This document shows positions 52,103 through 61,369 of a DNA stretch of 64,000 nt, one piece after another. The DNA is taken from contig NZ_AP029028.1 in NCBI RefSeq assembly GCF_037076565.1, forward strand, positions 868,001-932,000, in the 5' to 3' direction. The notes under the pieces are model-generated. The model saw only the letters and a list, made by a program, of their open reading frames with translations. It ran no database searches and had not been told where the DNA came from. Within the stretch, counting starts at the first letter, position 1. Every line of letters starts with the position of its first letter. This stretch comes from Herbaspirillum sp. DW155 (GTDB lineage: Bacteria > Pseudomonadota > Gammaproteobacteria > Burkholderiales > Burkholderiaceae_D). Both the position numbers and the translations under genes were made by a program.

Positions 52103-53257
52103 ATGATCACGACCTATTCCAAGCGCGCCCTGGCTGCGCTGATGCTGGCGCACTGTGCCGGCATGATCGATATGGTGGCGCTACCGGTATGGGTCGGCGC
52201 GCTGGTGGCCCACTACAGCTTCAATCCCCAGCAGGCCGGCCTGCTGGTGTCGCTGTTTCTGGGCGGGGCGGTGCTGGCCAGCGCCCTGGTGGCGCCGCGC
52301 TTCGACCCGCCCACCTCACGCCTGCGAGCGACCCTGGGCTTCAGCATGTCGGCGATCCTGTTCGTACTGGCAGCGCAGACTCATAGCCTGCTGCTGCTGG
52401 CGTTGCTGCATGCCGGCTGCGGCATGACGACGGGGCTGGCGCTGAGCGTCACCCACGGCACCATCGCCCGGGGCGTCAATCCGCATCGCGGCTTCGCTGT
52501 GGTGGGCATGGCACTGGGCGTGTTCGCCATTGTGTTTTTAGGCGGCTCGCCGGTCATCATTGCCGCTCAGGGTGGCCAGGCCCTGTTCTACATCTTCGGG
52601 GGTGTCATGGCCGTAGGCGCACTGGCGTGCGCGCTCGCGTTTCCTCTTCCCGAGACCGATGGCATCCTGCCTCGTGGTGGCCCGCGCGAGCCGATGCCAC
52701 GGGTGTTGTGGTTCGGCATTGCCGGGGTTGCCTGCATGGGGTTGGTGCAATCGATGATCTTCAGTTTCCTGGAACGGGTCGGCATGGATCGCGGTTTCGG
52801 TCACGAAGCGTTGACCGGCGTGCTCATCGCCCTGGGTTTCGTCAATCTGCTGCCGGCACCGCTGGCGGCCCTGTTCGAAAAGCGCCTGCCAGCCCGTGGC
52901 GTGCTGATGGTGGGGCCGCTGGTCCAGGCCATGCTGGCCGCCGTGATGATGTCCTCGACGCACTTTGCGCCCTATGCCGTCGCCGCCGCAGTATTTGCCG
53001 CCGTGATGATCTTCTCCCACACCTTCGGCTTCGGCCTGATGGCCCGGCTCGATCGCAGCGGCCGCGCCCTGGCCGCCACTCCCGCCATGCTGATGACGGG
53101 GGCCGCCATCGGCCCCATCCTCGGCGGCACGCTGGTGCAGGACTGGGGCTATACCTGCCTGGGCTCGGTGGCGATCGCACTGGGGCTGACGGCATCGTTT
53201 TGTTTTTCCCGGCTGCCGCGTGGCGCCGCTGTTCAATCTCAGGAGGCATTGGCATGA
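52103..53257 (+). CDS. fdeF: MFS transporter FdeF
   Basis: This 384-residue protein has about twelve membrane segments and a short YbfB/MFS-1-like pattern without long loops. It is likely the inner-membrane carrier of the pathway substrate or product. The last four bases overlap fdeG (ATGA). It has no close family name. Confidence 0.8.
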   Translation: MITTYSKRALAALMLAHCAGMIDMVALPVWVGALVAHYSFNPQQAGLLVSLFLGGAVLASALVAPRFDPPTSRLRATLGFSMSAILFVLAAQTHSLLLLALLHAGCGMTTGLALSVTHGTIARGVNPHRGFAVVGMALGVFAIVFLGGSPVIIAAQGGQALFYIFGGVMAVGALACALAFPLPETDGILPRGGPREPMPRVLWFGIAGVACMGLVQSMIFSFLERVGMDRGFGHEALTGVLIALGFVNLLPAPLAALFEKRLPARGVLMVGPLVQAMLAAVMMSSTHFAPYAVAAAVFAAVMIFSHTFGFGLMARLDRSGRALAATPAMLMTGAAIGPILGGTLVQDWGYTCLGSVAIALGLTASFCFSRLPRGAAVQSQEALA

Positions 53258-54069
53258 CCGCACCCTTGCACGCAGGTCGACGTCATCGTTTCGTCGACTT
53301 GTCCATCTATCTTGAAAACGACGTGCTCTCCGATCCGCCACCGCTGGCACCGAAGATCACTTATCAGAAGCACGCTGACACCTTGCCGGAATTCATGGCC
53401 ATGCTGCCCGGCACCCGACCCGAGGATTATCCCGACGGCGAGGCCGCAGCCGCCGAGTGGGTCACCCTGACCACGCACAATGGCACGCACCTGGATGCAC
53501 CCTGGCATTTCCACTCTACGCAGGACGCCAAGAACGGCGGTGCCCGTCCCTCCATCACCATCGATGAAGTGCCGCTGGAATGGTGCTTCCAGGCCGGCGT
53601 GAAGCTGGACTTCCGGCACTTCCCTGACGGCTACGTCGCCACGGCGGCGGATGTGGAAGCCGAACTCAAACGCATCGGTCACGTCCTGCAGCCGCTCGAT
53701 ATCGTGGTGGTCAATACCCGCGCAGGCTCGCGCTATGGTCACCGCGACTATCTGGGGGCCGGCTGCGGCATGGGCTACGAAGCCACCATGTACCTGCTCG
53801 AACGCGGCGTGCGCCTGACCGGCACCGATGCCTGGAGCTGGGATGCGCCGTTTTCCTATACCGCCCAGCGCGTGGCCGAGACCGGCAACAAGGCTTTGAT
53901 CTGGGAGGGCCACAAGGCCGGCCGCGACATCGGCTACTGCCATCTGGAAAAACTCCACAACCTCGAGGCCTTGCCGGCACACGGCTTCACCATCAGCTGC
54001 TTCCCGCACAAGATCCGTGGCGCAAGCGCCGGCTGGACGCGGGCGGTGGCGATCTTCGACGAACCCTGA
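53254..54069 (+). CDS. fdeG: Cyclase-family amidohydrolase-like protein FdeG
   Basis: This 271-residue protein belongs to the cyclase/kynurenine formamidase family, with the metal-binding block NGTHLDAPWHF and the later GTDAWSWDAP. Members hydrolyse formamides or lactone-like rings. It may act on a ring-opened or lactone intermediate. The start is the ATG overlapping the fdeF stop, with AGGAGG 7 bp upstream. Confidence 0.85.
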   Translation: MTAPLHAGRRHRFVDLSIYLENDVLSDPPPLAPKITYQKHADTLPEFMAMLPGTRPEDYPDGEAAAAEWVTLTTHNGTHLDAPWHFHSTQDAKNGGARPSITIDEVPLEWCFQAGVKLDFRHFPDGYVATAADVEAELKRIGHVLQPLDIVVVNTRAGSRYGHRDYLGAGCGMGYEATMYLLERGVRLTGTDAWSWDAPFSYTAQRVAETGNKALIWEGHKAGRDIGYCHLEKLHNLEALPAHGFTISCFPHKIRGASAGWTRAVAIFDEP

Positions 54070-54122
54070 CGCCGGTCTGCTGCACCGGCAGCGACCAGCG
54101 GATTTACGATGCATAGGAGTCC

Positions 54123-54713
54123 ATGATGTCCTTCCCCCCCATTCACCGCGTCGTCACCGGCCACGATGCGCAAGGCCGATCCATCATCACCAGCGACGGT
54201 CCGCTGCCCACCGTGGTCGAGGTGGCCGCCATCCCCGGCACGCTCTTCCATGAGGTCTGGAACACCAGCACCACGCCCGTGCGCGTGGACAATGGCGCCG
54301 ATCCCAGCGTGGGACCACTGGTACTGTCGCCCCCCGAGCGCGGCACGCGCATGCGCTTCGTCGACATCCCGCCCGATACCGAGGAATTCCTCGCCAGCGC
54401 CAAGAGCAAGATGCACGAAGCCTTCAGCCAGATCGGCGAAGCCCAGGCCTCCACCGTGCAGGCGGATTCGCCGCATCCGCTGATGCACCGGACCGAATCG
54501 GTGGATTACGGCATCGTCATCGAAGGCGAGATGACCCTGGTTCTGGAGCGTGGCGAAGTCGCCCTCAAGCCCGGCAGCGTGGTCGTGCAGCGCGGCACCA
54601 ACCATGCCTGGGCCAATCGTTCGGGCAAGCCTTGCCGCATGCTCTTCATCCTGATCGATGGCGAATATGATCCGGCCATCGCCGCACAACTGGGCAAGGA
54701 GCACGCATCATGA
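54123..54713 (+). CDS. fdeH: Cupin-domain protein FdeH
   Basis: This 196-residue protein has a single C-terminal cupin barrel with IVIEGEMTLVLERGE and GSVVVQRGTNHAWANRSG. The N-terminal half is not recognisable. Two ATGs (54123 and 54126) are possible; the second has better spacing to AGGAG. It overlaps fdeI by 4 bp. The catalytic role is unknown. Confidence 0.8.
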   Translation: MMSFPPIHRVVTGHDAQGRSIITSDGPLPTVVEVAAIPGTLFHEVWNTSTTPVRVDNGADPSVGPLVLSPPERGTRMRFVDIPPDTEEFLASAKSKMHEAFSQIGEAQASTVQADSPHPLMHRTESVDYGIVIEGEMTLVLERGEVALKPGSVVVQRGTNHAWANRSGKPCRMLFILIDGEYDPAIAAQLGKEHAS

Positions 54714-55693
54714 AGTTCGCCACCCTGCGTGACGGCACGCCCGATGGCGCGCTGGTGCTGGTCGCCCGCGACGCCCGCAGTGCCTTGCCGGTGCCACGGA
54801 TCGCCACCACCCTGATCGATGCCATGGCCCGCTGGGACGAGGTATATCCCGCATTGGCCGCGCATTATCAGGCGCTCAATGAAGGCCGCGCCGAAGGTGT
54901 CATCCCCTTCGATGCGCAGCAGTGCATGGCGCCGCTGCCGCGTGCGCCGCAATGGCTGGATGCCTCGGCCTTCCTCAATCATGGCCGGCTGATGGAGGAA
55001 GCGTTCAAGACGGCGCCCATCCCCAACTTCGATACGGTGCCCGTGATGTACCAGGGCGCCAGCGATGATTTCCTCGGTCCGTATCAGGATGTGCCGCTGC
55101 GCTCGGAACAGGAGGGCATCGATTTCGAAGGCGAGTTCGGTGTGGTGGTCGGCCCGGTGGCCATGGGGGCTACACCGGAAGAAGCGCTGCGCGCCGTGCG
55201 TCTGGTGGTCCAGCTCAACGACTGGAGCCTGCGCGCGCTCGGTCCGCATGAGATGAAGACCGGCTTTGGCTTCCTGCAGGCCAAGCCCTCCACCGCCTTT
55301 GCACCCATTGCCGTCACTCCCGATGAACTGGGCGATGCCTGGCGCGATGGTCGCGTGCAGATGCATCTGCACGTGCAATGGAATGGCACACGTTTCGGTC
55401 AGCCGCACGGTGGCGAGATGAATTTCTCCTTCGGCCAGCTGATCGCGCACGCCGCCCACAGCCGCCGCCTCACGGCCGGTTGCATCATCGGCTCGGGCAC
55501 GGTGTCCAACGTGGCGCGTGCTGCCGGCTCGGCCTGCATCGCCGAGCGGCGCGTGATTGAAAAGATCGACCAGGGTGAAATCCGCACCGGCTTCATGCAT
55601 TTCGGCGATACGGTGCGCATGCAGGCCTGCTACGAGGATGGCCGCGAAGGTCCGTTCGGCGTGGTGCAGCAACGCGTGGTGCAGGCGCCATGA
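54710..55693 (+). CDS. fdeI: Fumarylacetoacetate hydrolase family protein FdeI
   Basis: This 327-residue protein has the FAH C-terminal domain, with metal-ligand blocks IDFEGEFGVVVG and LNDWSLRA. The family cleaves carbon-carbon bonds in 1,3-diketone acids. It is a plausible late hydrolase of the A-ring fragment. It is coupled on both sides by ATGA overlaps. Confidence 0.88.
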   Translation: MKFATLRDGTPDGALVLVARDARSALPVPRIATTLIDAMARWDEVYPALAAHYQALNEGRAEGVIPFDAQQCMAPLPRAPQWLDASAFLNHGRLMEEAFKTAPIPNFDTVPVMYQGASDDFLGPYQDVPLRSEQEGIDFEGEFGVVVGPVAMGATPEEALRAVRLVVQLNDWSLRALGPHEMKTGFGFLQAKPSTAFAPIAVTPDELGDAWRDGRVQMHLHVQWNGTRFGQPHGGEMNFSFGQLIAHAAHSRRLTAGCIIGSGTVSNVARAAGSACIAERRVIEKIDQGEIRTGFMHFGDTVRMQACYEDGREGPFGVVQQRVVQAP

Positions 55694-56655
55694 AGGTTCT
55701 GGTCACGGGGGCCGGTGGCTTCATCGGCGCGACGCTGTTGCAGTTGCTGCAGCAGGCCGGGCAGGTCGGCCACCGGCGCATCACGCGGCTGGCCGCCATG
55801 GACCGGCAGTTGCCGGCGTTGTCCGGCGAGGTCGAACGTATCGAAGGCGAATTGCAGGATGCGCGGGTGCAGGCGCGTCTGGCGCAGTTCGGTGCCGATG
55901 TTTGCTTTCATCTGGCGGCGGTGCCGGGGGGCGCCGCCGAAGCCGATCCGGTGCTGAGTCGCCGCGTCAATCTCGATGCCACGCTGGACCTGTTTGACTT
56001 GCTGGCCTCCGGCCGCGCGGCAGGGGAAGCGCCTCCTGTGGTGGTCTATGCCAGCAGCATCGCGGTCTATGGCACCCCCTTGCCGAACCCGGTGACCCCG
56101 GCCACGCCCACGCGGCCGGCGCTGATCTATGGCGCCCACAAGCGCGCCTGCGAAGTCCTGCTGGCCGATGCCACGCGCCGTGGCCGGCTCGATGGCCGCT
56201 CGCTGCGCCTGCCGGGTATCGTGGCACGTCCACGGGTGGCGTCGGGCCTTGTCTCGGCCTTCATGAGCGAACTGCTGCATGCGCTGGCCGCCGGTGAACC
56301 GGTGAGCCTGCCGGTCAGTCCGCAGGCCACGGCCTGGTGGATGTCGGCACAGCGCTGCGCCGAGAATCTGCTGCATGCGGCGATCATGGATCCGACGCTC
56401 GATACCGAGGGCCATAGTGAACGTACCTGGGCGCTGCCGGTGCTGAGGCTGTCGATGCAGGAAGTGGTCGATACCCTCTCTGCATTGTATGGCGTGGATG
56501 GACGCGCGCTGGTGCGCTATGCCCCGCAAGAACAGGTGGAGGCGGTCTTTGGCCGTTATCCCGTCCTCGATGATGGCATTGCACGCCGCCTCGGGCTGCG
56601 TGATGACGGTTCCCCCGAGGAGCTGGTGCGTCGCGCCTTGTCTCCTTTTTCCTGA
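55690..56655 (+). CDS. fdeJ: NAD-dependent epimerase/dehydratase family protein FdeJ
   Basis: This 321-residue short-chain dehydrogenase-like protein has the NAD motif GAGGFIG (7-13) and a YGAHK sequence that carries the catalytic Tyr and Lys. It resembles D-erythronate dehydrogenase-like epimerases. Its function in flavonoid breakdown is not known. It is the last gene of the operon and has no strong terminator after it. Confidence 0.85.
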   Translation: MKVLVTGAGGFIGATLLQLLQQAGQVGHRRITRLAAMDRQLPALSGEVERIEGELQDARVQARLAQFGADVCFHLAAVPGGAAEADPVLSRRVNLDATLDLFDLLASGRAAGEAPPVVVYASSIAVYGTPLPNPVTPATPTRPALIYGAHKRACEVLLADATRRGRLDGRSLRLPGIVARPRVASGLVSAFMSELLHALAAGEPVSLPVSPQATAWWMSAQRCAENLLHAAIMDPTLDTEGHSERTWALPVLRLSMQEVVDTLSALYGVDGRALVRYAPQEQVEAVFGRYPVLDDGIARRLGLRDDGSPEELVRRALSPFS

Positions 56656-57002
56656 GCACCCCGGAGCCGCTGCGTTGCTGCGTGTTCCGGTGTCCGTGCT
56701 GCAGCGACATTCTGGTCCGGTCTCGCGGTAAGGGGACTTGCGACACCTTTCCTCCGGCTCCAAATTTTTTGCAGTGACTTCGACGCTACGTCAGCCTTGC
56801 GTCAGCTATAAAAATCAATGCTGCTCTAGAATAGTTCCCGCCAGCCAGGATTGGAAAACGTGAGGGAAGGGGCGTCATCGCCAGGCGCAGCAATGCCGTG
56901 CAGGCAGGGCTGCGCGGGGACCCATCGGCGAATGCAACCGGGCGCGTGGCTGGCGCATCCACAGTAGCCTGATCCATCAAAAATCTAATATTAAGGACTG
57001 CA
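56656..57002. other. Gap after the fde operon
   Basis: No gene is visible. AT-rich sequence around 56800-56835 could contain a promoter for the small gene at 57003, whose ribosome binding site AAGGA is at about 56991. No strong terminator for the fde operon is evident, only a weak TCCGG/CCGGA hairpin near 56660. Confidence 0.4.
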
Positions 57003-57212
57003 ATGCTTCAACGTATTTTCAATGCAGCCAGATTTGTGGTGCGACAAGGCGATGCCACCGTGTATGACAAGGTGTTGAGCATACAGAGGAAATGGGAGTC
57101 ATCGTTTGTCGGTGCCGTGGCTGTTCGCGATGCGATCACGCAATACGGCGCGATGTTCCAGCGGCTGCAGCGCAAGCTGTTCGACGATCCGGATTTCTTG
57201 AAACTGACATGA
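57003..57212 (+). CDS. Unknown 69-residue protein
   Basis: I do not recognise this small protein. It is basic and mostly helical, without a signal peptide, and includes AARFVVRQGDATVYDKVLS and QRLQRKLFDDPDF. Placement 46 bp ahead of the secreted paralogue pair on the same strand suggests a common transcript. AAGGA lies upstream of the ATG. Confidence 0.6.
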   Translation: MLQRIFNAARFVVRQGDATVYDKVLSIQRKWESSFVGAVAVRDAITQYGAMFQRLQRKLFDDPDFLKLT

Positions 57213-57258
57213 CGGGATGGGAGCCTGGCCGCAATGGCTGCCGGGCTCGGGGAAAACA

Positions 57259-57714
57259 ATGAACAGGATCTTGACCGCGTTGCCGGTCTTCTTCGGGGCA
57301 CTGCTGCTCTGTTGTGCTGCGCGGGCCGCCACCGGATTGGGCATCGAGTTGGGCGACGACGTGAGCAGCGTCAGGCAGGCGCTGCAGACCGAGATGCCAG
57401 AAGAGACGGAGATGTCGCCCGCCATGGGCTCATCGGTCATTCATCTGAGAACGCGCGGCATATGGGTCTTCCTGACCGCAGGAAAGGTGGCGACGATCCG
57501 CCTGGATGCGCCTTATGCCGCAGCCGTGAACGGGATCAGGATCGGCGATGGCTACGGCAAGCTCATGTCCACCATGGGGCAACCCAAGTTCGCCTTTCCA
57601 TTTGGTAATTTGCAGGCATTCACCTATCCGCTGGATGGCAGTTCGTATATCCGGTTCGATCTCGATGAGGACGGTGTACAAATCATTTACATCCTTCCCG
57701 CCAGAAAAAAATAG
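57259..57714 (+). CDS. Secreted protein of unknown function, paralogue 1
   Basis: This 151-residue protein has a signal peptide (MNRILTALPVFFGALLLCCA, cleaved near ARAATG). The mature part contains GLGIELGDDVSSVRQALQTE, SSVIHLRTRGIWVF and LDGSSYIRFDLDEDGVQII. The same pattern recurs in the next gene. No family is recognised. It is predicted to be periplasmic. The ATG at 57259 was chosen because it begins the signal peptide. Confidence 0.75.
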   Translation: MNRILTALPVFFGALLLCCAARAATGLGIELGDDVSSVRQALQTEMPEETEMSPAMGSSVIHLRTRGIWVFLTAGKVATIRLDAPYAAAVNGIRIGDGYGKLMSTMGQPKFAFPFGNLQAFTYPLDGSSYIRFDLDEDGVQIIYILPARKK

Positions 57715-57739
57715 TTCACCCACTGATGAGGAGTCACGA

Positions 57740-58222
57740 TTGAATTGTTTCAAAACCACGATCATTGCGAGCATGCTGCTTGCCGCCAATCTCGCCGTGG
57801 CGCAGATGACCCCGGCCAACGGCCTCAATTTCAAACTGGGCGACGACGTGGCCACGGTCAAGGCAGCGTTGCATACCAATCAGGATCCCGAGCAACCGGA
57901 GTCGCCTTTCCCTGTCCAGGTGCCGATGCAAGTGCAGATGAAACAAGTCTTGCACCTGCGCACCAAGGGCATCACCGTCACGTTCGGCCGGAAGCAGGTG
58001 GCAGAACAGATCCTGCTCGACTCGCCGTTCGCAGGATCGGTCGCCGGTATCAAACTGGGTGACAACGAAGCCAAGATCCGTGCCGTCATGGGCAAGCCGA
58101 TCAAGGAACCCTGGACCTTCGGTACCAATCGTTTCTTCTTGTATGCGCTTGACGACAGTGCTTACATTCAGTTCACCGTCACCGAAGACGGCGGTGTTCA
58201 GGCCATCATCATCAAAAAATAA
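57740..58222 (+). CDS. Secreted protein of unknown function, paralogue 2 (TTG start)
   Basis: This 160-residue protein is a diverged copy of the preceding one (GLNFKLGDDVATVKAALHTN, VLHLRTKGITVTFG, LDDSAYIQFTVTEDGVQ-like end). The start is TTG at 57740, with GAGGAG 6 bp upstream; it gives a signal peptide LNCFKTTIIASMLLAANLAVAQ in two parts. An ATG at 57771 would shorten it and lose the basic end. It lies 25 bp after paralogue 1. Confidence 0.75.
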   Translation: MNCFKTTIIASMLLAANLAVAQMTPANGLNFKLGDDVATVKAALHTNQDPEQPESPFPVQVPMQVQMKQVLHLRTKGITVTFGRKQVAEQILLDSPFAGSVAGIKLGDNEAKIRAVMGKPIKEPWTFGTNRFFLYALDDSAYIQFTVTEDGGVQAIIIKK

Positions 58223-58273
58223 GTACGCCGTCGTGACCGGAGGATGGCACGCGCAGCACTGCGGCCATCCGCC

Positions 58274-59830
58274 TCAGGCCGCCAGGCCGAATGCTTCCAG
58301 CGTATAAGGCTGCCGCTGCTGCAGCACCTCGGCCAGTTCCATGGCCTTGCTGAACAGCCAGCCCTGCGCATGGATCTGCGGTGCGATACCGCGAATCAGG
58401 CGCAACTGTTCTTCGGTCTCGATACCCTCGATGACCACCTTCAGTTCCAGCTCGGTGGCCAGACGCAGCAGGTTGGGGACCACCGAGCGCAGTGGCGAGC
58501 CGGTGCTCAAGGCACTGGTGAACAGCCGGTCGATCTTGATGCCGTCAAACTGCGCATACGACAGGTGCGAGAGATTGGCGCTGCCGGTGCCGAAGTCATC
58601 GATCCAGATCGCAAAGCCCGCCTGACGCAGCACTTCGATGTTGCGCGTGAAGAGGGGCGAGCGGATGTCGGCGCGCTCGGTCACTTCCAGATGCAGTTGC
58701 GGGCGTAGCCCGGGTGCGGGCGTGGTGAGTTCGAGGGCGAAGTCGATGAAGTCCGTATCCTCGATGTCGGCCACCTCGGTATTGACCGCCAGCACCAGCG
58801 ACGGATCGGCCTGCAGCAGGTCGTGCATCTCGCGCAGCGCCCGTGCCAGCACCACCTTGGCCAGCGCCGTGCTGAGCCGGTTCTGCGCCGCCAGCGGCAC
58901 GAAGATGTCGGGACCGATTTCAGGTTCATCGGCAGGCCGCCAGCGCGCCAGCGCTTCGTAACCCTTCAGGCTCAGGTCGCGCACGCAGACGATGGGTTGA
59001 TACAGCAGCACGATCTCATCGCTGGCGATGCCTTCGCGCAGTTTCTGCAGCACGCCCTGGTGGCGGCGCAGGCGCAGATAGACCAGATAGGCCAGCGCAC
59101 CCAGCAGGCCACTGCCGGCCAGCACCGCGAGGAAACTCAGTGGCTGGGCCAGCGCAAACCAGTGCAGGTGGGCCGAAGCCTGTGCGCAGATGGCCATGTC
59201 AGGGCTGCATTCGGTGATGTCGATGCCGGGTAGCAGCTCGATCGCCCCGGAAGGGTTGTAACGCAGGCCCTCGCGCTGGGCATAGGTATGCGTGCCGTCG
59301 CCATTGGTAATGCGCAGCGACACGTCCTGATAAAAGCGGTTCAGGTCAAAGGTCGAGGGCGAAGAGATGGCCAGGCTGTGATTGAGGGCCACCAGGTTGC
59401 TCATGTAACGCGTCCGCCATATCGCCTGGTTGCTCCATACCTTGAAGCCGCCCCTGGCCTGATAGTGCGGCTCGGGCAGGCCGGTGGCCTGTTCCAGCCT
59501 GCCCCACAGCGCCGTGCAGCGCACCGCGCCTTGCTCGATGCGGCCCAGGTCGGCCACGTAGTTGTTGGCATACGCGATATTGCGCAGGATGGCCAGGTCG
59601 CCCTCGGAGCAGGCTTCGAACGGACTGGCCTCGGCGCGCCGCAGTGCATCCACGGTGGCACGGCTGGCATCTTCCGCGCGTTGCAGCGCCTGTATCGACG
59701 AAGCATCGATGTGGCGGATCTCGGAAAGGGTCAGCGCAAGCTGGGCCAGGATGATTCCTCCCGCCATGCTGCTGCAGGCCCAGAGAAGAATTTTCCACAG
59801 GGAAACGCGCCGGAGGACTTTGCGGTTCAT
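58274..59830 (-). CDS. CSS-motif EAL cyclic-di-GMP phosphodiesterase
   Basis: This 518-residue protein has an N-terminal membrane segment with the CSS motif (WACSSMAGG), a periplasmic redox-sensing domain with cysteines, a second membrane segment near 235-255, and an EAL domain. Catalytic motifs are present: YEALARW, LEVTER, DDFGTGSANL, KIDR and EGIETEEQ. CSS-EAL enzymes respond to periplasmic thiol state and hydrolyse cyclic di-GMP. It is convergent with the secreted paralogue pair. Confidence 0.9.
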   Translation of the reverse strand: MNRKVLRRVSLWKILLWACSSMAGGIILAQLALTLSEIRHIDASSIQALQRAEDASRATVDALRRAEASPFEACSEGDLAILRNIAYANNYVADLGRIEQGAVRCTALWGRLEQATGLPEPHYQARGGFKVWSNQAIWRTRYMSNLVALNHSLAISSPSTFDLNRFYQDVSLRITNGDGTHTYAQREGLRYNPSGAIELLPGIDITECSPDMAICAQASAHLHWFALAQPLSFLAVLAGSGLLGALAYLVYLRLRRHQGVLQKLREGIASDEIVLLYQPIVCVRDLSLKGYEALARWRPADEPEIGPDIFVPLAAQNRLSTALAKVVLARALREMHDLLQADPSLVLAVNTEVADIEDTDFIDFALELTTPAPGLRPQLHLEVTERADIRSPLFTRNIEVLRQAGFAIWIDDFGTGSANLSHLSYAQFDGIKIDRLFTSALSTGSPLRSVVPNLLRLATELELKVVIEGIETEEQLRLIRGIAPQIHAQGWLFSKAMELAEVLQQRQPYTLEAFGLAA

Positions 59831-60177
59831 TGCTCAAAAAGAAATTATTTCGGGCAAGCTTAATTTAAAACCGCGTCTCCCTATCTGGTTTTTTTCGTCG
59901 CCGCTTGTTTTGCATCGCGTTTTGCAGCGTTTTCCCAACGTGCAGTCAATCCGTCCTGTGCAAGTGATGCGTGCAGTCCACGAATCTGGCCAGTCCTCGC
60001 TTTCATGAGGGATGGCTCACGGCATGTGCTATTGCGTCGGGATCAGGAAGTGACCTTGACCGCGCCACCGATGGAGCTGCTAACCACGAGGAGCCGAGCC
60101 GGATGCGCTGATCTGAACATATTTTTTAAAATATTTACGCAGGGATACATGATGATTTCCCTCGGAAAATATTCACT
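59831..60177. other. Gap upstream of the EAL gene
   Basis: No convincing gene is seen. A short open frame from 60005 has no resemblance to a known family. An AT-rich stretch lies at 60118-60180. Confidence 0.4.
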
Positions 60178-60360
60178 TCTCCCGACGCAGCGCGCGCGGC
60201 GCAGTGCTACGTGGTGATCGACCAGAGCAAGCTGGGCCGTTTCCGTCCGGCCTTCTACAGCACGCTGGAAGTGTTTTCGGGGATCGTGGTGGGCGGAACA
60301 CCGGAACAGGATCAACTGGACCTGTTCTCGGACTTTCCCATCGAGGTGGTGGCGGGCTGA
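60178..60360 (+). pseudogene. Remnant of a DeoR-type sensor domain
   Basis: A forward frame without a proper start reads SPDAARAAQCYVVIDQSKLGR and ends IEVVAG before a stop at 60358. The VVIDQSKLGR segment recalls the ADxSKFGR motif of DeoR/GlpR C-terminal domains (compare VADASKFGR in GlpR here). The HTH and most of the sensor domain are missing, so it would be a broken gene. The stop lies inside a hairpin (60348-60371). Confidence 0.4.
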
Positions 60361-60371
60361 GACCCGCCACC
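60348..60371. terminator. Hairpin near the end of map
   Basis: GGTGGCGGG (60348-60356) pairs with CCCGCCACC (60363-60371). There is no T run. It lies 20 bp beyond the map stop. Confidence 0.4.
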
Positions 60372-60390
60372 GGCGTGCTGCTCAGGCAGG

Positions 60391-61188
60391 TCAGTTGCGG
60401 GTGGCGATGGAGGGATAGTCGCCGAAGCCTTCCGGCCAGGGCGTGAGGATTTCATAGCCCTTGGCCGTCACCACCACCATGTGTTCCCACTGCGCCGACA
60501 GCGAGCCGTCGGCGGTCAGCACGGTCCAGCCATCGTCGAGCTGGCGGGTGTGGCGCTTGCCGGCGTTCAACATCGGTTCGATGGTGAAGATCATGCCTTC
60601 CTTGAGCGGCAGGCCGCTGTTGCGCTGGCCGTAGTGCAGCACCTGCGGCTCATCGTGATAGATGGTGCCGATGCCGTGGCCGCAGTATTCGCGCACCACC
60701 GAGAAGCCGTCGCGCTGGGCCACGGTCTGGATGGCGTGGCCGACGTCGCCCAGCGTGGCACCGGGCCGCACTGCCCGAATGCCTGCGCACATCGCCTCAT
60801 AGGTGGTGTTGACCAGCTTGCGCGCGGTGGCGTTGGGAGAACCGACGAAGTACATGCGGCTGCAGTCGCCATACCAGCCATCCTTGATGACGGCCACATC
60901 GATGTTGATGATGTCGCCATCCTTGAGCACCTGGCCGCCGGGAATGCCGTGGCAGATCACGTCATTGACGGAACTGCAGATGGTCTTGGGAAAGCCGTGG
61001 TAGCCAACGTTGGCCGGGATGGCCTGCTGCACCTTGACGATGTGGTCGTGGCAGATGCGATCCAGTTCGTCGGTGGTGACGCCAGCCTTGACGTGCTCGG
61101 CCACGATGTGCAGCACTTCGGCCGCCAGTTGCCCGGCCACGCGGGCCTGGGCGATTTCTGCGGCGTTGCGCAGCTTTACTTTTCTCAT
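60391..61188 (-). CDS. map: Methionine aminopeptidase type I
   Basis: This 265-residue enzyme removes N-terminal methionine. Metal ligands are visible in NIDVAVIKDGWYGDCSRMY (two Asp), CGHGIG (His), FTIEPML (Glu) and QWEHMV (Glu). The ATG at 61188 (MRKVKLRN) matches family starts; the frame stays open upstream to 61272. It is not next to rpsB here, so it may be an additional copy. Confidence 0.93.
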   Translation of the reverse strand: MRKVKLRNAAEIAQARVAGQLAAEVLHIVAEHVKAGVTTDELDRICHDHIVKVQQAIPANVGYHGFPKTICSSVNDVICHGIPGGQVLKDGDIINIDVAVIKDGWYGDCSRMYFVGSPNATARKLVNTTYEAMCAGIRAVRPGATLGDVGHAIQTVAQRDGFSVVREYCGHGIGTIYHDEPQVLHYGQRNSGLPLKEGMIFTIEPMLNAGKRHTRQLDDGWTVLTADGSLSAQWEHMVVVTAKGYEILTPWPEGFGDYPSIATRN

Positions 61189-61369
61189 GCTTGTCTGTTC
61201 GGTGGGTGCCGCGGGGTGCGCAGCGGTCGTTCGGGCGACTATTTTAGCCGGGGTGGCGCCCGGCTGCCGCATTGCCTGCGTTTGCCCGTGTTGCGCGGGT
61301 TTCGGGCGAGGTGTTCATTGCTTCACGGCGCCACCCGGGAGAGGCCTTTTGCGGTGTTCCCGTGCCGGA

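Noticed and set aside
60005-60217. Open frame upstream of the DeoR-like remnant
   Set aside because: No ribosome binding site and no homology; codon use is unlike that of real genes nearby.
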